This document shows, one piece after another, positions 1 to 7,600 of a stretch of 7,962 bases of DNA. Position numbers and translations under genes: made by a program. This DNA is from an uncultured Robiginitomaculum sp. (lineage in GTDB: Bacteria; Pseudomonadota; Alphaproteobacteria; Caulobacterales; Maricaulaceae). The notes below the pieces were generated by a model that saw nothing but the letters and a program-made list of their open reading frames with translations, searched no databases and was not told the origin of the DNA. Every line of letters begins with the position of its first letter. Positions within the stretch are counted from its first letter, which is position 1. The stretch spans positions 1-7,962 of the forward strand of contig CALKXN010000019.1 of assembly GCA_938003555.1 (NCBI GenBank), written 5' to 3'.

Positions 1-1
1 T

Positions 2-187
2 GGATATTTTTGTAATTGAAACTCTCTCAACATACAAATGTATGGCATCTGGTTTTATTCCCTTCATCCGTTTCCTAAGCGAAACACCAACAGCACGTCC
101 ATCGTTAAGGGAATATTCGAAGTATCCATTGTCTCCATGACATTTAGTGGTGACTAAGCGATCATGAATAAAACTAATTTTTATATT
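2..187 (-). CDS. possible partial small gene running off the left edge, no usual start codon
   Basis: The minus strand is open for 62 codons, from just after a TAA (complement of 188-190) to the window edge. It reads plausibly as protein: around the middle it gives DNGYFEYSLNDGRAVGVSL, followed by a basic stretch and a mixed strand-like end. The frame overlaps the stop codon of the upstream DUF4139 gene (174-176). The only ATG in frame is deep inside (complement of 65-67). Upstream of it there are only rare-start candidates such as ATA (182-184) or ATT, and no Shine-Dalgarno sequence. It could be a small gene with a non-canonical start, a decayed gene remnant, or chance. I do not recognise the family; the 'NDGRAVGVSL' stretch only vaguely recalls small DUF2442-like proteins. 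The overlapping plus-strand frame at 3-137 is also open for about 45 codons, which lowers confidence. Confidence 0.3.
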
Positions 188-1736
188 TTAGAGGAATTTC
201 AAGGGTTAAGTCTTCTTTAGAATCCGCGGCGACTTGGAGCCGATATGTCGGTAAAGCTTCTTCCGGATCAAACTCAAGACCAGAATTTCGGATATTATTT
301 GCACGCAACCCAGAAAATTCAATCTCGGCTGTAATAGGCGCCTGCGTTGCATTCATAACTGTAGCTGTGAGTTTTAAGTACACAACGTCCACTTTATTCA
401 CTATTTCATAGTCAAAGGAAGACGTGACTAAAAAGCTATCGGCAACCTTGACCTCAAAGGGAAGATCGACCGCCAAGTTCTCGACGCGGTCCTCACCTAT
501 GAAAAGCGTTTGCCCGTTAGCGGTCTCTGACATGATGCGCACAGTACCCGCGGGTAACGGCTGGGCCAGATTTCCGCCCTTGTCATTATCAATGTCATAT
601 TCGACACGCATAGGCTTTAGGGCCGTCAATAATTTAGGATCTTCTTTGATATTGACGGTGCGCTTGTGAATTTTTTCAAACTCCACATCTGAATTCAGTA
701 AAAAGGCAATTTGCTTCGTTTGATGCGAGCTTAGTGTCACCGCTTGTGGTGCCCTATATAATTTATAATCGCCAAGATCTTCAAGTGTCGCCTCTTTTAC
801 AGAGACCTCCTGCCTTGACCTTCCCCCTAACGGCATACTGGCATATTGCACTACAACAGCTTCAGTGACTGAAGTATACCGCCTCACACTTCCTTCACAA
901 AGCGCGACATAAACCCGCCGCGTTTGCTGTCGGACATTATTGTCACGATAACTGTTATCTTGCTGTGCGCGATTGATTTGCCCTGCGACGACAGCCAGTT
1001 CAGCATCCTCGAAGCTCTTAGACGTCTTATTCGATAAAGTGAGCCAACCAAGAAGAGACGCCAGATTATTTTCTTTTGTAACATCCATTCTGTAATCTGC
1101 GCCCCAGCCAAGTCCCTGTGTTAAATAGCTTAACGTAATTTCTTTTGTTCCCGCTTCTTTAGAGTCCACCAACATTGACAACATTGGTACAGGATTAAGC
1201 TCATCAGGAATTTTTGAAAATAAAATGGACTCACTCAGTCCTGAACAATAGAGCGCTTCTAGCCCTGCTTCAGTTTTAAAAACGGCATCCTCAGCTCCAC
1301 GCATATCAGATGTCGCAGAAATCAACTCCGCATCGATAAGTATTGACTTTCCTGTATCTGGATCGATACGGCGAATTTGTATGATTGATCCGACGGCCTT
1401 TTGCAAAAGTGCGTTTCGGCTTATCAAGTCTGAATTGAAATTACCTTCAAGACGTAGCCCTTCGAAAGATTGCAGTATAGCCGTTTCTGGCAAAATCATA
1501 TCGCTGACGCCGTGAAATCGAATTTCGGAGACCCCCACAGGAACATCTAGTGTTCGAACTTCCGTGACCATGGCAAGGTCATTTGGGTAAACCGTGACGG
1601 CTAGGCGTGCTGTATCATGCGACTCGATTATCGCGGGTGAAGACGCAGATTGCTCATTAGAAAATTGAGTCCCCGTCAGTTGAGCAGAGGCAAGCTGTCC
1701 CCAAAAGCAGCAGAAAATGACAAGATAAATACGCAT
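174..1736 (-). CDS. exported DUF4139 (MuiA-like) family protein, paralog 1
   Basis: A 520-residue protein of the DUF4139 / mucoidy-inhibitor-A-like family, whose biochemical role is unknown. Residues 1-18 form a Sec signal peptide with a short hydrophobic core and an ASA|Q cleavage site, so the product is predicted to be periplasmic or secreted. No lipobox fits the two cysteines at 9-10. The N-terminal strand-rich region (about 45-100) precedes a helical/strand segment. The family core follows, with LSYLTQGLGWGADY at 202-215 and the SFEDAELAVVAGQI block at 241-254. The C-terminal half has the family's 'LYRAPQAVTLSSHQTKQIAFLL' type strand block (from 326) and the LPAGTVRI block near 394-401. 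The mature protein has exactly two cysteines (164 and 280), a possible disulfide that the paralog lacks. The ATG lies one base after the stop of the upstream paralog and has no Shine-Dalgarno sequence, which suggests coupled translation. The family call is firm; the function is unknown. Confidence 0.88.
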   Translation of the reverse strand: MRIYLVIFCCFWGQLASAQLTGTQFSNEQSASSPAIIESHDTARLAVTVYPNDLAMVTEVRTLDVPVGVSEIRFHGVSDMILPETAILQSFEGLRLEGNFNSDLISRNALLQKAVGSIIQIRRIDPDTGKSILIDAELISATSDMRGAEDAVFKTEAGLEALYCSGLSESILFSKIPDELNPVPMLSMLVDSKEAGTKEITLSYLTQGLGWGADYRMDVTKENNLASLLGWLTLSNKTSKSFEDAELAVVAGQINRAQQDNSYRDNNVRQQTRRVYVALCEGSVRRYTSVTEAVVVQYASMPLGGRSRQEVSVKEATLEDLGDYKLYRAPQAVTLSSHQTKQIAFLLNSDVEFEKIHKRTVNIKEDPKLLTALKPMRVEYDIDNDKGGNLAQPLPAGTVRIMSETANGQTLFIGEDRVENLAVDLPFEVKVADSFLVTSSFDYEIVNKVDVVYLKLTATVMNATQAPITAEIEFSGLRANNIRNSGLEFDPEEALPTYRLQVAADSKEDLTLEIPLKYKN

Positions 1737-1737
1737 C

Positions 1738-3231
1738 TTATGGCCGGCTTTGACGCACCGTATACGTTAGCTCAGCGGCCCCTTCGGCAGGTACTCTAAT
1801 GTCCCATACGCGGCTAGAATCATTCTTGTTGTCACCACGCTGACTTTCTTCGAGAAAATCATAATCATTCCAATAGCCAAAAAGAGACTGGAACACACTG
1901 ACGTCGACAGCTTTTTTTGAGGCGTTTTTAAGCTCATATTTCATTTCAAAATCTGTCACGGTCCTGGACACATTTGTGGACTTTACGAGGGTTGGCTTAA
2001 CCGTAATGTCAAAGGCTTCTCCAATTTTCAGAGACATATCCGAACCACCTGCGATATGCGAAATGGCTTCTTCACCAATGAATTGCACCTTATCATTTTT
2101 ATCTTTGGTATAAACCCTAACTGTCCCAGACGGCAGAGCTTCGCCTAACCCGCCTGCCCTGCTATTTGAAAATTTTATGCGGCTATCTACATTTTGTGGA
2201 TCATTCAAAGACTCAAAGCCCCAATTATAATACTCATAGGACTTTTCGGCTTTAACATTTGACGTATCAACAATCGTGATTTGTTTCTTCTGATTAGCGG
2301 CGAGTGAAGTTTTATGGGGCAGCCTATATAATAGATTATCACCGACACGTTCTTGCGGGCTGCTTTCAGTCCCGGCTTGCCGTTGGTTGTTGCGATTGCG
2401 CTGTTGATTGACGCGCTGCTGCAATTGATTCCGACTTTTATTGTAGTGTCGCCAATACGGGCCGCTATTAAACGGGCCAGTATTATAGTTATAATAACGG
2501 TTATTATCATTCACTTTTCCGACATATCCAGCAATGACAGAAAGTTCCGCATCTCTGAAACTGGTTTGAGTCAAGTTCTCTAAAGTTGCCCACCCTTGAA
2601 GGTCCATTTTTTTGCTATCTTCATCAAACATAGCCACATAATCCGCACTCCAATTTATTCCACTCGTCAGATACGATAGATTTAGTCCTCGGCGTCCAGG
2701 ACGCTTGCTATCCACCCGCAATGATAATGTTGGACTGGCCTTTAAGTTGTCAGGCACCTCAGGGAATATAACCCGCGTAGGCACTTTATCATCTCGAAGG
2801 ACTTCAATTTTATTTCCGACCTGCATCACAACACCATTATTCACGGATAGGATCTTGGCGCGCTGTGTTTCTTCCTCGCCTGTTGCGGGGTTAATACGGA
2901 CAATATCAACGTAATGACCGACGGCCTTTTCCATAAGCTTAGCAGGGGTCAGCAGATCAAAATCAAAATTCTGTTCTAAGATATCCATTTGCGTGGACTT
3001 CACCGTCACGCTCTGCGGTAAAATAGCAGACGACACGCCGGGCAACGTAATGACCTGATCTCCGAAATCAAAGGACACGGTACGCTCATCTTCGACAAGG
3101 GCGCGGCCATCTCCGTAGATCGTCAACGTCAGTTTATCGGACGGTGACGGTTCATCATCTGCGACGGCGTTTTGGTAAAAAGCTAGACCGCCTAAAACGC
3201 TTAAAGATAGTGAAATGATTGTATGCTTCAT
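1738..3231 (-). CDS. exported DUF4139 (MuiA-like) family protein, paralog 2
   Basis: A 497-residue DUF4139-family protein and the first gene of a two-gene minus-strand operon. A Sec signal peptide ends at AVA|D (residues 22-25), so it is predicted to be periplasmic or secreted. The domain order matches the downstream paralog: an N-terminal strand domain (about 33-90), a KLMEKAVGHYVDIVRINP block (98-115), the family signature LSYLTSGINWSADY (185-198), SFRDAELSVIAG (224-235), and a C-terminal region with LPSGTVRV (367-373) and FIGEEA (384-389). Between the conserved blocks, residues about 241-285 form an Asn/Gln/Arg/Tyr-rich low-complexity insert, probably a disordered or surface loop. The protein has no cysteines. 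The start is the ATG at the complement of 3229-3231, with a weak G-rich Shine-Dalgarno-like run at 3239-3243, seven bases upstream. It diverges from the peptidase-helicase operon. Family assignment is by motif recognition; no activity is known or inferred. Confidence 0.88.
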   Translation of the reverse strand: MKHTIISLSLSVLGGLAFYQNAVADDEPSPSDKLTLTIYGDGRALVEDERTVSFDFGDQVITLPGVSSAILPQSVTVKSTQMDILEQNFDFDLLTPAKLMEKAVGHYVDIVRINPATGEEETQRAKILSVNNGVVMQVGNKIEVLRDDKVPTRVIFPEVPDNLKASPTLSLRVDSKRPGRRGLNLSYLTSGINWSADYVAMFDEDSKKMDLQGWATLENLTQTSFRDAELSVIAGYVGKVNDNNRYYNYNTGPFNSGPYWRHYNKSRNQLQQRVNQQRNRNNQRQAGTESSPQERVGDNLLYRLPHKTSLAANQKKQITIVDTSNVKAEKSYEYYNWGFESLNDPQNVDSRIKFSNSRAGGLGEALPSGTVRVYTKDKNDKVQFIGEEAISHIAGGSDMSLKIGEAFDITVKPTLVKSTNVSRTVTDFEMKYELKNASKKAVDVSVFQSLFGYWNDYDFLEESQRGDNKNDSSRVWDIRVPAEGAAELTYTVRQSRP

Positions 3232-3292
3232 GACGAAACCCCCAGTTTCAATGCCATCTGATTGTACAGAAAATACGGCAAATGTATGACCA

Positions 3293-3351
3293 TAGGGGTG
3301 CTAGGTACATGAACGTCTCGAACTTTGCCTATATGGCGATTTATACCCCTA
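3293..3351. promoter_or_regulatory. 7-bp inverted repeat, possible operator half-sites
   Basis: TAGGGGT at 3293-3299 is the exact reverse complement of ACCCCTA at 3345-3351, with 45 bases between. Each arm sits next to a CTAG (3301-3304 and 3349-3352). The position between two divergent operons suits paired regulator sites, but a 7-bp match in 226 bases can arise by chance. No known regulator motif is recognised. Confidence 0.18.
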
Positions 3352-3446
3352 GCCTTACAATCACTTAAATCATATGCTCGCAACTTGAAATTGGAATCGC
3401 TTTAAACGACTTTAGCGCCTCTTCTGCTTGAACCAGTTAAGATCAC

Positions 3447-3451
3447 AAGGA
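3447..3451 (+). promoter_or_regulatory. Shine-Dalgarno site deciding the GTG start of the peptidase gene
   Basis: AAGGA lies six bases upstream of the GTG at 3458-3460, a normal spacing. The nearby ATG at 3451 overlaps this site, is in another frame and hits a stop after eight codons. This supports GTG as the real start. Confidence 0.65.
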
Positions 3452-3457
3452 TGAAAC

Positions 3458-4657
3458 GTGCCGGCAAACATTCCTAAAGCCCTCCCCTTCCATAAAAAGC
3501 TGGCAGATTTTCTTCAAAATGAGGAACGAGAATTGTGGGAGTGGTTTTCAGGTGATGCATTCACCCAAGGTGCATTTGACGAGCAGCGGCTATATCTTTT
3601 AAAGAACACCTACCGGCTTGAACGCGAGAAACACGCCGCACTTTATGAACAAGCCGAATCCGTAGCGCATGCTCTGCACTTATCTGCGCCTGTGACTCTT
3701 TATCAGATGATGGATGGGCAGCAGCGTAATGCGGGATTAGTATTTCAACCTGGGCAAATTCACATCACCTTTTCGGGTGATATGCTGACGGCCTTTACCG
3801 GTGCCGAAATGCAATTCGCTTTGGGTCATGAAATGGCGCATTATATTCATCAAACATCTGATAAGGGCCGTTTTCAAACAGCTGACAGATTGCTGGATTG
3901 GATATGCGGTGAAAATGGTGCCTCCGCCTCCTATGGACACAGCTTTCGCCTGACCCGATTATACCAAGAAATTTACTCAGACCGAATTGGGTATTTTTGC
4001 TGTAATGATGTCAAGGCGGCCATTTCTACATTGGTACGGCTTTCATCAGGATTGTCCGAGGTTTCTGTTCCGGCCTATCTAGCTCAAGCAGATGAAGTGC
4101 TGTCTCAATCCCAAGCAGAAGGTTCCGAAGGTATATCGCATCCGGAAACATTTATTCGAGCGCTCGCGCTCGCAGATTGGGCCTCGGGGGATTTAAATGC
4201 GGATGATAAATTAAAATCGCTGGTAGAGGGCAATCCAAAGCTCGAAGCTTTGGACGTGCTATCACAAGCGAAATTGTCAAAGACAACGGCTGATTTTATA
4301 GCGGCCTTTATCAATCGACCATGGCAAAACACTGAAACCTTGGAAGCGCATGCCCAAGGGTATTTTTACGAGTTTAAACTCAATTCAGAATCACAAGCCT
4401 CTGAACTTTTAATGCAGAGCCTCAAGGGGGCGCTGGAGGCCTTGCCCAAAGATATGCAGGAATATTTCGGGTTTGTACTTTTGGATTTTGTCACGGTCGA
4501 TCCGGATTTAGAAGACGCGCCGCTGATTGAGTCTCTGCGCTTTGCCAAATCTGTCGGCTTGACGGAGTCCTATGACGGACTTGTCGCTAAAGAACTCAAA
4601 TTTACAAAAAAGCAAATGGCGTCCTTGCGCAAAGCTGCTGAAATGAAGGCTTCATAA
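3458..4657 (+). CDS. M48-like zinc metallopeptidase with C-terminal helical (TerB-like?) domain
   Basis: A 399-residue predicted cytosolic protein starting at GTG, with no signal peptide and no membrane segment, unlike the membrane-bound HtpX/Ste24 members of M48. The zinc site is complete: HEMAH at 124-128 within ALGHEMAHYIH, and the downstream glutamate E171 in EIYSDRIG (the family's E-x-x-x-D-x-x-G pattern). The later SHPETFIR (227-234) matches the 'HP...R' signature of M48 peptidases. Residues about 1-60 are helical and may be a propeptide or partner-binding region. From about 245 to 399 the protein is all-helical and acidic. The segment near 328-395 (LLDFVTVDPDLEDAPLIESL and following) resembles a TerB-like fold, which is an inference only. 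It is the first gene of an operon; its TAA overlaps the ATG of the helicase gene by one base. A substrate cannot be named; the coupling suggests it acts with the helicase protein. Confidence 0.82.
   Translation: MPANIPKALPFHKKLADFLQNEERELWEWFSGDAFTQGAFDEQRLYLLKNTYRLEREKHAALYEQAESVAHALHLSAPVTLYQMMDGQQRNAGLVFQPGQIHITFSGDMLTAFTGAEMQFALGHEMAHYIHQTSDKGRFQTADRLLDWICGENGASASYGHSFRLTRLYQEIYSDRIGYFCCNDVKAAISTLVRLSSGLSEVSVPAYLAQADEVLSQSQAEGSEGISHPETFIRALALADWASGDLNADDKLKSLVEGNPKLEALDVLSQAKLSKTTADFIAAFINRPWQNTETLEAHAQGYFYEFKLNSESQASELLMQSLKGALEALPKDMQEYFGFVLLDFVTVDPDLEDAPLIESLRFAKSVGLTESYDGLVAKELKFTKKQMASLRKAAEMKAS
4645..4649 (+). promoter_or_regulatory. Shine-Dalgarno site for the helicase gene, inside the peptidase gene
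   Basis: GAAGG lies seven bases before the ATG at 4657-4659, within the last codons of the peptidase gene. Together with the one-base stop/start overlap, it supports this start and translational coupling of the two products. Confidence 0.65.
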
Positions 4658-7600
4658 TGGAAAACTCTGAAGCCCCCAGCGCGGTCGATACGGATATTGA
4701 AGGCGCCGGACACACCCCCGCTGCGGATGCTGCGCCGACAGAGCCTGTTTCGCTTTTGCGTTTTCTGGAAGATTGGCGCGATCGCCCTTCTATCGGGACC
4801 GAAGACCTTTTGACGGCTATACTGCCCCTTATGGAGCAGCTTGAAACTTTGCACGCCGATGGCAAAGTGGGGCCAGTTATTTCTACCGATCACATTATGG
4901 CTGATAACGGGCATTTATACTTCTCTACGGATCAGGCCCTTGAGCCGCGTATAAACTATCGCCGCGTGAACGGGCCACGCAAATCTGGCAGTAGCGCAAT
5001 TGATATTGTCGAAGAGATATCCATTCTGTCAGATGATACAGATGGAATAGATGTGCGAGACCATGACGTCAGAGAGGCCGATGAAGAAATCACCCGGCCG
5101 CGTTACCTGACCCATTTTCACGCTTGGGAAGACAAGCTGGGTCATCATGACCCTGTGACGGATATTTTCTGCGCGGGCATGATTTGCGCCGCCCTTGCCA
5201 CTGGATTGGACTTTCGTGACCGCGAGCAACTCGAGCGATTTGTTCTAAACAGAAAGCAGCTCCACCTGCTCAATAATCGCCTACACCCTGTTGTCTCGCG
5301 TGCCATAGAACGCATGACGAGTTTGCGGCGTGATGAGCGGGTTCAGGACATTGGCGCGTTGATACGAGCATTGAGCAATCATCGCCGCATCGGACCAATT
5401 GTCGACTTAGGCATTGATAACATTGCCGGCTTTGACACAGACAAGGCTTCTGATCCACGGTCTATACTCCTCAAACGCTTGCGCGCGCGGCTCTATGATA
5501 TGACACGCCGCAACCGATTGATTTATCACCGCCGCACGGCTGGAGAATTAAACCTGACGGAGACGTCTGTTCCTCTGGTAATGAACTTTGACAGCATTAA
5601 AGAACGGGATTTGGTCACAGCGGCCAATCCGGTTTTTGATCGCCTGATTAAAGGTGATGAAGTTAAATTGGGCGAGTATATTCGATTTGAAGAGATGGCA
5701 TTTGCCCCATCGGTTCTAGCAAAAATCAGATCAACAGCAGCTCGGGACTTACGCGAATTTGGCGGTTCGCCCCTTCGACTCGTCCCGGTTTACTTGCGAT
5801 GGCATGATTTAAAAAATGCTCCCGAAGAGCCTATTTCTTCACCGCTTCTGCTCATGCGGGTTGAACTGAAGCGGCGAAAAGGAGTTAAGGACGCCTATAC
5901 GCTTAAGCTAAATGACACTAAGGCTGAGATCAATCCTGCCCTCGCTTTTATGCTCGACAGCCTTTACGGCATTAAGCTTCCAAGCCATGTTGACTTGGCT
6001 GAGCCTACGTCTTTGCGCAATCTGCACGAGATAATACAAAACCAAATCATGGCCACAGAGCCCGGTGTAACCCTGAATTATTCTGAAAAACCCAAATTGC
6101 GCGTTTTGCATAGAACAGTGCGCCGCCGTCTGGATAAGTTTAACAAACGCCGCGCGCACCGCACTGGACAAACCCGGTCTCGAGGGTCCCTGCGTTATCA
6201 ATATGAACGTAAAAACTATAATCCTTTGGGCGTTCAAATGTTTCGTGAATATATCGCCAAGCCCGAAGCCCCAAATCGGTCATTATTCGTAAAACCGAAA
6301 GTACAGCGCTTCAATATGGCTGCCGTTCCGTCACCTACTGTAACAGAAAAAACTGTTCAAGAGTTTCAAACCGTTAGTGAAACCGGCTCACGGTTTGAAT
6401 GGGCCTTTGATCTATGTAGCGTGACGCTAGCAAATTTTAATTATCGCAAAATGTCTTTGGTACGCGATTATGATTCTGTTTTAGCTGGAGAGAGCAGTGC
6501 AGATGCCCTGTTTGAGCGCTTCTTTGAAGATAAGCCGCGCCCTGAAAACAACGATGCACCTCTTCCGCCTCGTAGGACTCAGTTTCCAATTGTTGCAAGC
6601 GATCCAACACAGTTTAAATCTATATCCAAAGTGCGCACCGGACAAAGCTATGTCATTCAAGGGCCTCCCGGTACGGGGAAATCCCAAACAATTGCCAACC
6701 TGCTTGCCGAAATTGTCAGCCAAGGTAAACGGGTTCTATTTGTTTGTGAAAAACGCGCAGCGCTCGACGTGGTCTATAACCGCCTTCGCAGCGTCGGCAT
6801 TCATCAACTTTGCGCTCTGGTGCACGACGCTCAGGAAAATAAACGCGAGTTTATCAAAGAACTCGAGGGTATATATGAGGATTGGCGAGAGGACAAAACT
6901 CTCCCGCCCCATGATACATTGACCGCCGCTAAAAACGTCGTCATTACCAAAATCGAAGAGGCCCTAAAAGACGTCAGGCTTTTGACCAGCACCCTAAATA
7001 CAAACGCAGTCGGCACGCAAGACTCGCTCAGTTCGGTTCTGGATCTGGCTCTGGTTGTTCCTGATAGCGCTCGACATATACAGGCAGGACGTTTGCCTGA
7101 CTTGGCCGATTGGCGACAGCATGAGGCTGATACTCGCCGCGCCTATGCGGCACTGCGCCGCCTTGGCGGTCATGAAAGCCTCGCTCAAGCTCCAGAGCGT
7201 ATCATAGCGCAAAGCCAATGGGCGAGTGGTGTTGTCTCTAGCGACATCCCGGATATGGCAAAATCGGCTGGGCCGCTGTTGGATAAATTATCCGGCGCAG
7301 ATCCAATTGTTATTAAAGGTGACAATGCCGCCACCTACAACCTTACCGCGGCGCAGATCAGGCTAGCAAGCCGCCTCGCCCCAGCTTACGAAGCCGGATT
7401 TGAAGGAGTCTTCGACCCGGAAAGCTCACAAAGTCGCCAATACAAATCCGAGCTGCGCGAACTCGAAGGGTTACGCGAAAAACTCAAAGCGGCGCGAAAT
7501 ATTACCGGCGTCTGGACACAAAAATTGTCCCCGCGTGATTGTCAAAGCGCATTGGTGCTCGCACGGCAAAAAGACGGAAAATTGCTGTCATTTCTATCCA

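Larger units (their letters stand above)
3232..3457. other. divergent intergenic region with presumed promoters
   Basis: This 226-base spacer separates the divergently transcribed DUF4139 pair and the peptidase-helicase operon, so it must carry a promoter for each side. On the minus strand a TACAAT hexamer (complement of 3261-3266) could be a -10 element, but no good -35 lies 16-18 bases upstream. On the plus strand TTGAAA near 3385 lacks a clear -10 partner. I therefore assign no specific promoter. The region is A+T-rich compared with the genes and contains one inverted repeat, listed separately. No RNA gene or terminator is apparent. Confidence 0.6.

Noticed and set aside
31..44. Palindrome CATACAAATGTATG as a terminator or operator
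   Set aside because: The stem is short, the loop is only two bases if fully paired, and no T-run follows on either strand.
3..140. Plus-strand open frame of about 45 codons at the left edge
   Set aside because: It overlaps the more protein-like minus-strand frame, has no visible start signal and ends at a TGA without any recognisable motif.
2205..2583. Open frames on both strands over the Asn/Gln-rich segment
   Set aside because: They are by-products of biased codons in the low-complexity insert of the DUF4139 gene.
3451..3477. Eight-codon ATG leader overlapping the peptidase start
   Set aside because: The ATG overlaps the Shine-Dalgarno site itself, so it is unlikely to be translated.
4570..4914. 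Minus-strand open frames across the peptidase-helicase junction
   Set aside because: They are antisense to two well-supported coding frames and have no motif or ribosome site.
5908..6237. Minus-strand open frame of 109 codons
   Set aside because: It is antisense to the DUF4011 core and its translation shows no recognisable domain.
6497..6922. Plus-strand open frame of 141 codons
   Set aside because: It lies inside the helicase gene in another frame, over the Walker A region. The helicase frame carries clear motifs and this one carries none.
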